DNA from: JABIBT01 sp964471565
GTDB taxonomy: Archaea; Nanobdellota; Nanobdellia; SCGC-AAA011-G17; PNOQ01
Assembly (NCBI GenBank): GCA_964471565.1
Contig: CAYYFK010000004.1
Location: 1-43,717, forward strand
Direction: 5' to 3'
DNA length: 43,717 nucleotides
In this document: positions 1 to 8,032 of the stretch, one piece after another
Position numbering within the stretch: the stretch's first letter is position 1
Layout of the letters: every line of letters begins with the position of its first letter
Notes under the pieces: generated by a model
The model's database searches: none
What the model saw: only the letters and a program-made list of their open reading frames with translations
Told to the model about the DNA's origin: nothing
Made by a program: the position numbers and the translations under genes

Positions 1-1
1 C

Positions 2-391
2 GAATTAGAAGGACCTTACCTGGTAACTAATGTAGTGGACGGAGACACAGCAGATGTAATAATAAATGGAAAAACAGAAAGGCTAAGATTCTCAGGAGTA
101 AACACACCAGAAAAAAAAGAATGTTTTTACCAAGAAGCAAAAGATGAGCTAACAAATTTAATCCTAAATAAAGAAGTTTATTTACAACAAGATAAAACAG
201 ACAGAGGAAAATATGGAAGATTGCTAAGATATGTGTATTTAGAAGATTTACTGATTAATCAATATTTAATTGAGAATGGCTTCGCAAAAGCTTTTCACAA
301 GTACAAAGACGACACATCTAAATATGAATTATTTGCACGTGCAGAATTTGAAGCAATTAGATTAGAAAAAGGTTTATGGGGGAGTTGTTAG
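2..391 (+). CDS. SNase-like (thermonuclease) nuclease, 5'-partial
   Basis: The frame is open from the first bases of the window, so the N-terminus lies upstream; a GTG at 35 is in frame but sits inside the conserved core and is not a credible start. The visible part covers most of a staphylococcal-nuclease fold: VVDGDTADV near the start (Ca-binding Asp region), the LRFSGVNTPE segment with the Arg and Glu that match the catalytic pair, and DRGKYGRLL with the second catalytic Arg, followed by the LINQYLIENGFAKA helix. By family it should cleave DNA or RNA with Ca2+. Whether it is secreted cannot be told without the N-terminus. Its last 18 bases overlap the end of the converging gene at 374-691. 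Confidence 0.85.
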   Translation, partial: ELEGPYLVTNVVDGDTADVIINGKTERLRFSGVNTPEKKECFYQEAKDELTNLILNKEVYLQQDKTDRGKYGRLLRYVYLEDLLINQYLIENGFAKAFHKYKDDTSKYELFARAEFEAIRLEKGLWGSC

Positions 392-691
392 CTCCTCAAC
401 AAATTTATCAACTAAACTTTCAAACCTCTCTTCATTAATTTCCAATTCTTCTGGAGAGTCATCAGTATATCCATGAAATTCATACTGTGTATCTCGTTTT
501 TCACCAAAAAATTTAGCACCCATAAAAGGTCTCCAATCTATTCCAGATTCTATCATCTCATCAGATTTAGAACCCAATATATCTATATCATAATCTTTAA
601 CATTAATAGAATACGCCTCACAAAATAATTCATATACTCCAAAAATCTCTTTAGAGGTTAATTCTCTTCCCAAATCTATTTTAACTGTCAT
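374..691 (-). CDS. hypothetical acidic protein, 105 aa
   Basis: No family was recognised. The protein is soluble and acidic, with no signal peptide or membrane segment; the C-terminal half is rich in Glu and Asp. It reads convergently into the SNase-like gene (18-bp overlap) and lies 16 bp downstream of another small unknown gene on the same strand, so the two could be co-transcribed. The ATG start is followed by a plausible folded N-terminus. Length, an uninterrupted frame and tight packing are the only support. Confidence 0.6.
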   Translation of the reverse strand: MTVKIDLGRELTSKEIFGVYELFCEAYSINVKDYDIDILGSKSDEMIESGIDWRPFMGAKFFGEKRDTQYEFHGYTDDSPEELEINEERFESLVDKFVEELTTPP

Positions 692-707
692 TATTCATGC
701 CTCAAAC

Positions 708-998
708 TTACTCATTGCTAAGTTCCATTTCCAACTTATTTGAAGCTGCTTGACCCTGGAGTAGTTTATATGCAAGAGTAACCCCAAGAAATACACCGCC
801 ATAGAATTCCCCTTCTCCTTGAGATTTCAAAGTAAGATCTATTATATTTGCAACAAGAGGATTCTCTTTTCTTAATTCATCATATAAACTATTACGAAGG
901 GGCACCCCCATTCCAACCTCTCTACCGGAATAAGAAATTAAAGAATCAAACATTTCCTTACTCACTACAGGCAGTCCATCTTTTGTAGTTTTTCCCAT
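708..998 (-). CDS. hypothetical protein, 96 aa
   Basis: No family was recognised. The N-terminal half is polar. The C-terminal half holds a Gly- and Ala-containing moderately hydrophobic stretch (YGGVFLGVTLAYKLLQG) that could be an amphipathic or buried helix but is too mixed for a confident membrane span. It starts at an ATG 28 bp downstream of the small zinc-ribbon gene on the same strand and precedes another small unknown gene, suggesting a short operon of three small genes. Confidence 0.55.
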   Translation of the reverse strand: MGKTTKDGLPVVSKEMFDSLISYSGREVGMGVPLRNSLYDELRKENPLVANIIDLTLKSQGEGEFYGGVFLGVTLAYKLLQGQAASNKLEMELSNE

Positions 999-1026
999 TT
1001 TAACAATCGAGGAAAATTAAGGCAAT

Positions 1027-1152
1027 TTATAAAGGCTTCTCTTCTCTAAATCCACACTCTTTGCAATAGCAAACAGAATAAAAACCATCAGAAAACTTAT
1101 GCTGCCCTTTATGTAATTTAGAACCACAATCCGGACAATCGTCTTTTAACAT
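1027..1152 (-). CDS. 41-aa zinc-ribbon microprotein
   Basis: An ATG at 1152 opens a 41-codon frame ending in TAA. It encodes CPDCG near residues 6-10 and CKECG near residues 30-34, with an extra Cys at 28. Two CxxC knuckles about 20 residues apart are the mark of a single zinc ribbon, and the codons keep the metal ligands in an otherwise short protein, so this is likely a real gene in a 232-bp space that would otherwise look empty. Such stand-alone ribbons usually bind nucleic acid or act as protein adaptors; the partner is unknown. It probably heads the minus-strand run of small genes down to 374. Confidence 0.7.
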   Translation of the reverse strand: MLKDDCPDCGSKLHKGQHKFSDGFYSVCYCKECGFREEKPL

Positions 1153-1230
1153 AAAATAACATTATAAAACATATTTAAAATGTTATCGGAACACAACAAT
1201 CTTTATAATCTCAATTAATTTCCCAAAAAA

Positions 1231-1608
1231 ATGTCAGAAAACTTAGAAAAAAAGATTTTTTTAATATGCCCGGTTAGAAACATTACAGATAAAGAAAATC
1301 AATTTTTACAAGAGTATATTTCTGAATTAGAATCAAATGGCAATAGTGTACATTATCCGCCCAGGGATACAAATCAAGATGATCCAATTGGATATAATAT
1401 CTGTACAGAAAACTGTGCCGCCATAGATGCTGCAGACGAAGTACATATTTATTGGAACCCAGGTAGCAGTGGAAGCGGATTCGATTTAGGGATGGCATTT
1501 ATGGGCCAAAAACCAATAAAACTTATTAATAAAGATAAAATTCCGAAAACGCCACATAAAAGCTTCGAAAATGTTCTACATGAGTTAGACAAGAAATATG
1601 GATTATAG
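1231..1608 (+). CDS. nucleoside 2-deoxyribosyltransferase-like protein
   Basis: The protein has the layout of the small nucleoside 2-deoxyribosyltransferase-like fold: a beta strand IFLICPVRN at the N-terminus, a helix, then VHYPPRDTNQDD, then an AIDAADEVHIYW strand and the SSGSGFDLGMA segment that in this superfamily holds the catalytic Glu/Asp region. Known members cleave or exchange N-glycosidic bonds of deoxynucleosides or sense nucleotides, but here the substrate is only inferred. It is single-domain and cytosolic, 125 aa. A TATA-like sequence (ctttataatc, 1201-1210) lies about 25 nt before the ATG, which fits a leaderless transcript. Confidence 0.65.
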   Translation: MSENLEKKIFLICPVRNITDKENQFLQEYISELESNGNSVHYPPRDTNQDDPIGYNICTENCAAIDAADEVHIYWNPGSSGSGFDLGMAFMGQKPIKLINKDKIPKTPHKSFENVLHELDKKYGL

Positions 1609-1621
1609 GCTTTTCAAAACC

Positions 1622-1630
1622 TATTTAAAT
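1622..1630 (+). promoter_or_regulatory. TATA-like box for the M50 protease gene
   Basis: TATTTAAAT ends 20 nt before the ATG at 1651. This spacing puts the transcription start at or next to the start codon, so the mRNA is probably leaderless. Confidence 0.6.
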
Positions 1631-1650
1631 GCATCACATAAAACAATCTA

Positions 1651-2226
1651 ATGAAATTCTCAGAAAGGGAAATAAAAGACTTAATTAAAGCATGGATAGC
1701 AATTTCATTAGCTTTCGCAATTCTTCTAAATGATGGAGATTTATTCTCCTCAACATTCTTAAACAGATTAATTATATCCTCAATAACAGTTGGTATTGCT
1801 TTCTTATTACACGAATTAGGACATAAATTAGTAGCTCAAAAATATCATTTTTGGGCAGAATTCAGATCATTTGATAGTATGTTAATCCTAGCAATATTAA
1901 TGAGTTTTTTAGGATTCATCTTCGCAGCACCAGGAGCAGTAATGATTAATGGTTATTACATGACTAAAGAAAAAAATGGAAAAATCTCTGCAGCAGGACC
2001 ATTAGTAAATATAATTTTATCAATAATTTTCATAATATTAATATTAATTGGAATAAATAATTTATTTACATTTTATGGTTTATTAATTAACTCTTTAATA
2101 ACACTATTCAATCTAATTCCATTTGGGAACTTTGATGGTAAAAAAATATTAACTTGGAGCAAACCAGTATATTTCACAATGCTTGGTTTTGGATTAATTA
2201 TAATGTTAGTTAGGGGTTTGATTTAA
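1651..2226 (+). CDS. site-2 protease family (M50) membrane metalloprotease
   Basis: A multi-pass protein with the zinc-binding motif HELGH around residue 54 inside a hydrophobic segment, and a second conserved site, LIPFGNFDGKK, around residues 152-162, corresponding to the NPDG-type motif with the third zinc ligand Asp. About five or six membrane segments are visible. Members of this family cut substrates within the membrane, often anti-sigma factors, membrane-bound transcription factors or signal peptides; here no partner is visible. The 191-aa length without a PDZ domain is typical of compact archaeal forms (compare the Methanocaldococcus S2P core). Confidence 0.85.
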   Translation: MKFSEREIKDLIKAWIAISLAFAILLNDGDLFSSTFLNRLIISSITVGIAFLLHELGHKLVAQKYHFWAEFRSFDSMLILAILMSFLGFIFAAPGAVMINGYYMTKEKNGKISAAGPLVNIILSIIFIILILIGINNLFTFYGLLINSLITLFNLIPFGNFDGKKILTWSKPVYFTMLGFGLIIMLVRGLI

Positions 2227-2233
2227 ACAAAAA

Positions 2234-2244
2234 GATATATAAAT
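2234..2244 (+). promoter_or_regulatory. TATA-like box for the 106-aa gene
   Basis: GATATATAAAT lies 24 nt before the ATG at 2269, again suggesting a leaderless transcript separate from the protease gene. Confidence 0.55.
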
Positions 2245-2268
2245 CTAAAGATAAGTCCCAAAAACAAT

Positions 2269-2589
2269 ATGAAACATAAATTATATCGAGAATTTTCAGA
2301 GTCACTATCTGATGCGATTTGTCCCGAAGGGAAACTGAGCGATTATCTATTAAAAAACAATATAAGGAATATTATAAAAAATGATGTCATTATTGGTCAA
2401 TCTGAAGGACTAGAAGTTAAGATATGGATGGGAGATATAGGACTATTTTCATTTTTAGACGATAGAGTTAAATCAAGAATGAAGGCTGAAATCAAAGCTC
2501 CAAATGGGAATAAAAGATATGAGTCCAAGGCCAAAGAAATCTTATCCCTCCTTGTTGGATATCAACCATTTGTTACAAAAGAAGATTAA
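2269..2589 (+). CDS. hypothetical protein, 106 aa
   Basis: A soluble alpha/beta protein of mixed charge with no recognised family, signal peptide or metal motif. It contains KIWMGDIGLFSFLDDRVKS in its middle. It has its own TATA-like box and ends 7 bp before the end of the converging rps7 gene. The frame is clean and the start is a clear ATG. Confidence 0.6.
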   Translation: MKHKLYREFSESLSDAICPEGKLSDYLLKNNIRNIIKNDVIIGQSEGLEVKIWMGDIGLFSFLDDRVKSRMKAEIKAPNGNKRYESKAKEILSLLVGYQPFVTKED

Positions 2590-2596
2590 TATTTAA

Positions 2597-3190
2597 CTAT
2601 CTACTAGAATCAGATTGTCTTTCAGCTTCTAACTTCTTAGAAATTGCATTACTTGCTTGATCAATTTTAAAGGCAGCCAGAATCTCATCAGCCAAAGTTC
2701 TAGAAATTTTCTTTTTAGAATTAAAAGACTTTGCATAAGCTCCTTGTACAAACCATCTCAAAGCTAAATCTACTCTTCGTAAAGGAGAAATATCTACAGA
2801 TTTAGAATACCTTGCTCCACCATATTCTATTCCAGTAACTTCCTCTCGTGGTGCAGCATTCTCTAGAGCCTTAACAAAAACTTGAATAGGATTTTCTTTA
2901 GTTTCTTTTTCAAGAATTTCAAAAGTTTCCTTAACAACTTTGTAAACTTTAGTTGATTTTCCAGTACAATGCGAAGAAGTATATTTATGTTTCTTTCCTT
3001 TATGCCCTGGAACCATTAACTTATTCATTAATCTTTCAACAATATTATTTTTTTGAACCCAAATTCTCTGACCCGAAGCAGCCCTTCCAGAACTTCTTGG
3101 TATCAAAACAGGGTCGATAAATATATATGGAGATAAAGCTTTTTCATTAACTTTAACACTTTCAATATCCCAAACATTAAACAGCTTCAT
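2597..3190 (-). CDS. rps7: 30S ribosomal protein S7
   Basis: uS7 of the small subunit, which binds the 3' major domain of 16S rRNA and forms part of the exit-site channel. Visible family features are the N-terminal archaeal extension, the conserved VFVKALENAAPREEVTGIEYGGARYSK region (about residues 104-130, read here in parts) and the RRVDLALRWFVQGAY helix. The 197-aa length is normal for archaea. Its ATG overlaps the end of rps12 by 4 bp, so the two are translationally coupled. It is the last gene of the RNA polymerase-ribosomal protein operon. Confidence 0.97.
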   Translation of the reverse strand: MKLFNVWDIESVKVNEKALSPYIFIDPVLIPRSSGRAASGQRIWVQKNNIVERLMNKLMVPGHKGKKHKYTSSHCTGKSTKVYKVVKETFEILEKETKENPIQVFVKALENAAPREEVTGIEYGGARYSKSVDISPLRRVDLALRWFVQGAYAKSFNSKKKISRTLADEILAAFKIDQASNAISKKLEAERQSDSSR

Positions 3191-3624
3191 CTTCTACCCT
3201 TCTCTATCTTACCTTTAACCAAAGCCTTCAAACTTTGATCATTAACTTTAATAACTTGCCACCTAATTCCAGGAATATCTCCTTTTGCTCTTCCTTTAGT
3301 TCCACCAATACACTCAACAACTACTTCATCATGTTCATCAATTAATTTAATAGAATTTTCTAAAGGGGAGAAGGCAGTAATTTTCTTACCATTTTTTACT
3401 AATTGGCATTTAACACATTTTCTTAGAGCAGAATTTGGTTGTTTTGCTTCTCTTTGTACTTTTTCCAAAACAATTGCTTTTGCTTGAGGACACGCACCTA
3501 AAGGATCAGATTTTTTCTTCAATCCAAGTGATCTTCTCTTAAAATAAGGATCTTTCCATCTAGTTAATTTCCTTTTCTTTTTCAACCTTGCACCGGATTT
3601 TAATCCTCTTGATTTGTTTCCCAT
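3187..3624 (-). CDS. rps12: 30S ribosomal protein S12
   Basis: uS12, the decoding-site protein of the small subunit. The core holds QPNSALRKCVKCQLVKNGK and the loop around VECIGGTKGRAKGDIPG, matching the archaeal/eukaryotic S23 form; the N-terminus is a strongly basic KSRGLKSGARLKKKRK extension. It starts 1 bp after the nusA stop and overlaps rps7 by 4 bp. Confidence 0.97.
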   Translation of the reverse strand: MGNKSRGLKSGARLKKKRKLTRWKDPYFKRRSLGLKKKSDPLGACPQAKAIVLEKVQREAKQPNSALRKCVKCQLVKNGKKITAFSPLENSIKLIDEHDEVVVECIGGTKGRAKGDIPGIRWQVIKVNDQSLKALVKGKIEKGRR

Positions 3625-3625
3625 T

Positions 3626-4036
3626 TTATGATATTTTTACATCACTTAAGTCAAAATATTTTTTTACCAGTTCTCTAAGCATATTTAAATTTTTGCTTTC
3701 TCTTCCAATCAATACGCCCCGATCTCTCATCGACGAAACCTTGATATTCATAACGTTTTCATCAACGATTATCTCTTCGGCAACAATTGGTGAGATGAAA
3801 CCCTTTATAAACTTAACTGGTTCAGAACTGTATTCAACCACCTTAATTTTTTTCTTCATAAGATCGTTTAATCTCTTAACATTTTTTCCCTTCGGACCAA
3901 CTGCTTTAGCTCCTTGATTCTCATCAACAATAAAAACCAACATTTCATTATAAGGAAAACAATTTTTTACACCCGCATGTGTAATAGACTCAAAAAGATT
4001 GATAAACTGGATTGTTTTTAGATCGTATTTATTCAT
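3626..4036 (-). CDS. nusA: archaeal NusA-like protein with two KH domains
   Basis: A 136-aa protein with two KH motifs, VGPKGKNVKRL around residues 47-57 and IGRESKNLNML around 111-121. This is the standard archaeal NusA, which lacks the bacterial NTD and S1 domains and sits between rpl30e and rps12 in many archaea. It binds RNA and probably influences elongation or termination by RNA polymerase. It overlaps rpl30e by 4 bp. Confidence 0.93.
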   Translation of the reverse strand: MNKYDLKTIQFINLFESITHAGVKNCFPYNEMLVFIVDENQGAKAVGPKGKNVKRLNDLMKKKIKVVEYSSEPVKFIKGFISPIVAEEIIVDENVMNIKVSSMRDRGVLIGRESKNLNMLRELVKKYFDLSDVKIS

Positions 4037-4293
4037 TTTTTAATGCAACACATATTTATAGAAAAAGGTTTCTTACAAATTGCTCCTAACTCCTTACTAT
4101 TCTCTTTTAGTTTTTCCAACTTACATTTGCCTATTTCACAATATTTTTCAAGTGAATTCATAGCATCCTCTTGGCAATTGCTAGACACAAAAACCTCTTT
4201 AACTTTTCCTTTTTTCAATAATTTTAAGGTTTCATCGCTTCCAATTATTAATGTATCATCTTTAAGTGCCTTCTTTAAATTATCCATACTCAT
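4033..4293 (-). CDS. rpl30e: ribosomal protein L30e (L7Ae/L30e fold)
   Basis: An 86-aa member of the L7Ae/L30e/Gadd45 fold: GSDETLKLLKKGKVKEVFVSSNC, then ENSKELGAICKKPFSI. Family members bind kink-turn RNA. The place directly after rpoA2 and before nusA is the classic position of L30e in archaeal genomes. It is slightly short compared with the usual 95-105 aa. Its 4-bp overlaps with both neighbours show tight coupling. Confidence 0.88.
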   Translation of the reverse strand: MSMDNLKKALKDDTLIIGSDETLKLLKKGKVKEVFVSSNCQEDAMNSLEKYCEIGKCKLEKLKENSKELGAICKKPFSINMCCIKK

Positions 4294-5450
4294 TTCTTTT
4301 TACCTGCCTTCTCTTTTTTTATTTGTGCAACTAATCCTGGTAATCCTGTACCCATAGGAATAGGTTGATTAATCATAACATTCTCAATAACACTTCTTAT
4401 TTTATCCACTTCTCCAGTTATACTGGCATCAACAATATGTTTTATTGGAGTCTCAAAACTTGCTCTTGCCAATACACTTTCTTTTTCTCCAGAAATTCCG
4501 CCCCTAGTTATTCCTTTTACAGTTCCTGTGTGGGTCATTAATTCAGACAAAAACATAACGTGCCTAATATCAATATCTAAACCTTGATTTTCCAAAACAG
4601 CTAAACACTCATTCATTATAGCTTGTTTCGCAGCCTCAATCCCTAAAATAGAAGCAATTTCAAACAAATTATTAGATGTTGTTAGTCTTGGATCAATTTC
4701 TTTTAACTTAAAAACTTCTTTTAGATTTGTTCCCGCACACTGTATTACATACTTATTGTCTTTTTTAGTTGGTAGAACTTGTGTGATGCCAGAAATTCCC
4801 CTAACAATAACTTCTTTAGCTTTTTGCTTTAATCTATATAATCCAGTTAAATCTCCTTCTTCTTTTGAAGATTCTAAAATAAATCCCCTAGTACAATCCT
4901 TTACATTAACATCTTTAAGCTTAGCAACCAAAGTGTCAAAAATCTCTGCCTTCTTGAATCCAAGGTCTTTAAGTTTTTTAGTATTAAGAGTAACTTCTAC
5001 AGTCGCTTTCATCATATTCAATGAAAACTCAGAACTAATCTCTTGTAGAGTCATTTGTTTAATAAAACTAGCAACTTTTCTTATAGTTTTTTCATCTTTA
5101 GTATATTCTGGTTTCAAATAAACCATCATAGAGGGAGTAGAAGGTTCTTTTCTAGCATCAAAGATTTCAATCAATCTTGGAAGCCCCCTTGTAACTTGCA
5201 CTTCTGCAACACCTGCCATATGAAAAACATTAAGGGTCATCTGAGTACCTGGCTCTCCAAACGATTCAGCAGTTATAATCCCAACAGATTCTCCAGGGGA
5301 AATCAATGATGTTATATATTCTTGTTTAACTTCTTCTAAAACTTTTTTTATTTCGGCAGAAGTCAATTTACTTATTTCGGCCTCTTTTTTTACATCTTCT
5401 ATAATCTTCCCTGGTAATTCTTCCTTATATTTTGAATATATATCTGCCAT
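4290..5450 (-). CDS. rpoA2: DNA-directed RNA polymerase subunit A''
   Basis: The C-terminal part of the largest RNA polymerase subunit, 386 aa. The N-terminal region holds PGESVGIITAESFGEPGTQ, just before the trigger-loop region, with NVFHMAGVAEVQVTRGLPRLIEI and DARKEPSTPSMMVYL after it. The C-terminus contains the GGISGEKESVLARASFE jaw/cleft segment. Together with A' it builds the active-centre cleft. The A'/A'' split is the usual archaeal state. The start is 2 bp after the rpoA1 stop. Confidence 0.98.
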   Translation of the reverse strand: MADIYSKYKEELPGKIIEDVKKEAEISKLTSAEIKKVLEEVKQEYITSLISPGESVGIITAESFGEPGTQMTLNVFHMAGVAEVQVTRGLPRLIEIFDARKEPSTPSMMVYLKPEYTKDEKTIRKVASFIKQMTLQEISSEFSLNMMKATVEVTLNTKKLKDLGFKKAEIFDTLVAKLKDVNVKDCTRGFILESSKEEGDLTGLYRLKQKAKEVIVRGISGITQVLPTKKDNKYVIQCAGTNLKEVFKLKEIDPRLTTSNNLFEIASILGIEAAKQAIMNECLAVLENQGLDIDIRHVMFLSELMTHTGTVKGITRGGISGEKESVLARASFETPIKHIVDASITGEVDKIRSVIENVMINQPIPMGTGLPGLVAQIKKEKAGKKK

Positions 5451-5452
5451 AT

Positions 5453-8029
5453 TTATTTACCTTTTATTTGTGATATTATTTTTTTAATATTTACTGAGCC
5501 ACCATCACTCTTAGCAACATCAATACCATCATCCCCATATTTAAATTGAATTATAGTTTTTTCAGCATCTCTTACAGTACCATCATATTCTATTCTTAAA
5601 TCTTGTAAAGCACTAGACAATCTTCTATATAAATATCCAGATTTAGGAGTTCTCAAAGCAGTATCCATCAAAGCATCTCTACCAGTCATCGCACTAAAGA
5701 AATATTCAGTTGGTTTCATTCCGCCCTTATATCCTCTTTCAACAAATCCCTTAGATTCTGGACGAATATCTCCTTTTTTAAATAAAGATAACGTTCTACC
5801 ACGATATCCTCCTTTTATTCTATTTCCCCCCATAGACTGTTGTCCAACACAGGCAGCCATCATACTAAGGTTTAACATATTACCCTTAGCTCCAGACTTT
5901 GCCATAGTTATACTATTATTATTTTCTTCTTCAATACCAACACTTACATTTTTTCCAATATTATTTCTAACATTATTTAAGACTTCAACGATTCTGATTT
6001 CTAAGGTTTCATCAACAGTATTTCCAGGCAAAGCCTCCAACTTACCATCTCTATGCTCTCCAATAAGTTTATCGACTTTTTGGTACGCAGATTCTATTTC
6101 TTTTCTATTTTTTTCTAGGACTTTTGATGGCAAATCACTATCTGAAATAGAAGTTGTAAACCCTAATTCCAGCAGAGTTACAATTCCTAATTTGAAAACA
6201 TTACTCATAAAATTTATACCAACTTCGTCACCATATTTAGAATAAATAGATCTTATTAATGCCCCATTTTCTTCTCCAATAGAAACATTATCAATAGTTC
6301 CTTTCTTAAGTAAACTATTTTTTATTAAAACAGATTCTCCATCTTTACTCTTTCCTACAAAATCGAGACCATCCGGCAATAAAACACTAAATATTTCTCT
6401 ACCAGAGACAGTATCTTTGAATTTTGAGAATTTGTCTTTCTCAAGAATACCAATTGAAATTAACAATTGTATTGCTTTACTTTTTATGAATTCTACATCT
6501 TTTGTAAGCAAATAAATACCTGATATTGAGTCTTCAATAGAACCAATAACATTCATTCCATTTTTAGGGCTAATTATATGTTGCTGAACAATCATCAGAA
6601 TTTCTGCCTCAGCTCTAGATTCTTCAGTTTGTGGGATATGTAAGTTCATTTCATCACCATCAAAGTCAGCATTATAAGGAGTACATACAGCAGGATTTAA
6701 TCTAAAACTTCTTCCCGGGAGAATTCTTATCTTATGAGCCATAATACTCATCCTATGCAAAGATGGCTGTCTATTGAAAATAGAAATGTCTCCATCCATA
6801 AGGTGTCTTTCAACAATATATCCAGATTGTAATTCTTCTAATAAAACCTCAACAATATCCTCGGTTATTTTTTTCTTTTTACCATCAGGTCTAATTACAT
6901 AGTTTGCACCAGGATATACTGTAGGGCCACTTTTAATAAATTCTTTCAGCCAGTCAATATTCCATTCTGTAACTTTCTCTGGAATAGTTAATTCCATTGC
7001 AACAGATTTAGGAATACCAACTTCATTGAATTTAATCTTTGGATCAGGACTAATAACTGTTCTTGCAGAATAATTAACTCTCTTACCAGCCAAATTATGT
7101 CTAAATCTTCCTTCTTTACTCTTTATTCTTTCAGTTAGTGTTTTCAAAGGTTGTCCACTTCTATGTCTTGCAACAGGTAACTGGGCAACAGCATTGTCAA
7201 AAAAAGTAGTTATGTGATACTGCAATAAATCCCATAAATCTTCTATAATAATTTCTGGGGCTCCAGCATTAATATTTTCAAATAGCCTTTGATTAATTCT
7301 AACAATATCACTTAATTTATGAGTAAGATCATCTTCAGACCTTTCTCCAGATTCTAAAGTAATACTTGGTCTGATTGTTACTGGAGGAACAGGTAAAACA
7401 TTTAATACCATCCACTCGGGTCTAGCAACTGCAGGATTCATTCCAATACAAATAATATCTGAATCTGGTATTCTTTCAAGTCTTCCTCTCACCTCAGTAG
7501 GAGTTAGCCTCTTAGAGTCTTCTAGAATTATTGATGGTTTTTCTAAAGTAATTTTGTGTTGCTTTGCATTACAATGAGAACATTTTTTAGCAAGTTTTAG
7601 TTTAGCAACCAATTCTCTAATTATTTTTCTTTTATCTTTAGTTCTTTTTTCTCTCTCAGCAACTTCTAATTTTTTCAGGTGAAGCTGGATCTTTTCATCA
7701 TCTAAAACAAATCTTCCACAGTCTCTACAACTTATTCTCAGTAAATCTAAAATTCTATCAATATAATTAATATGAACAACTGGTCTAGCAAGATCCATAA
7801 AACCAAAGTGTCCAGGGCATTCTTTCAACTTCTGACTGCAAGTTTTACATCTTAAACCAGGATCAATAACTCCCATCCTAATATCCATCAATCCCCCATC
7901 AACAGGATATCCTTCTCTATCATATAATTCAGGGGTTATAATTTTAGTAACAGATATTTTTTTTATTTCTTTAGGCGAAAATAGTCCAAATGAAATCGAA
8001 TCTATTTTTTTCTCAGCATATTCTACCAT
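5453..8029 (-). CDS. rpoA1: DNA-directed RNA polymerase subunit A'
   Basis: The N-terminal part of the largest subunit, 858 aa. It carries the N-terminal zinc cluster (CKTCSQKLKECPGHFG around residues 60-75), a second CRDCG/CSHCNAK metal region, the lid/rudder region RFRHNLAGKRVNYSARTVISPDP and the catalytic NADFDGDEMNLH motif, whose three Asp residues bind the active-site Mg2+. The C-terminus has the bridge-helix sequence GMKPTEYFFSAMTGRDALMD (written here to 20 residues). It lies between rpoB1 and rpoA2 with gaps of 2-3 bp. Confidence 0.98.
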   Translation of the reverse strand: MVEYAEKKIDSISFGLFSPKEIKKISVTKIITPELYDREGYPVDGGLMDIRMGVIDPGLRCKTCSQKLKECPGHFGFMDLARPVVHINYIDRILDLLRISCRDCGRFVLDDEKIQLHLKKLEVAEREKRTKDKRKIIRELVAKLKLAKKCSHCNAKQHKITLEKPSIILEDSKRLTPTEVRGRLERIPDSDIICIGMNPAVARPEWMVLNVLPVPPVTIRPSITLESGERSEDDLTHKLSDIVRINQRLFENINAGAPEIIIEDLWDLLQYHITTFFDNAVAQLPVARHRSGQPLKTLTERIKSKEGRFRHNLAGKRVNYSARTVISPDPKIKFNEVGIPKSVAMELTIPEKVTEWNIDWLKEFIKSGPTVYPGANYVIRPDGKKKKITEDIVEVLLEELQSGYIVERHLMDGDISIFNRQPSLHRMSIMAHKIRILPGRSFRLNPAVCTPYNADFDGDEMNLHIPQTEESRAEAEILMIVQQHIISPKNGMNVIGSIEDSISGIYLLTKDVEFIKSKAIQLLISIGILEKDKFSKFKDTVSGREIFSVLLPDGLDFVGKSKDGESVLIKNSLLKKGTIDNVSIGEENGALIRSIYSKYGDEVGINFMSNVFKLGIVTLLELGFTTSISDSDLPSKVLEKNRKEIESAYQKVDKLIGEHRDGKLEALPGNTVDETLEIRIVEVLNNVRNNIGKNVSVGIEEENNNSITMAKSGAKGNMLNLSMMAACVGQQSMGGNRIKGGYRGRTLSLFKKGDIRPESKGFVERGYKGGMKPTEYFFSAMTGRDALMDTALRTPKSGYLYRRLSSALQDLRIEYDGTVRDAEKTIIQFKYGDDGIDVAKSDGGSVNIKKIISQIKGK

Positions 8030-8032
8030 TTT

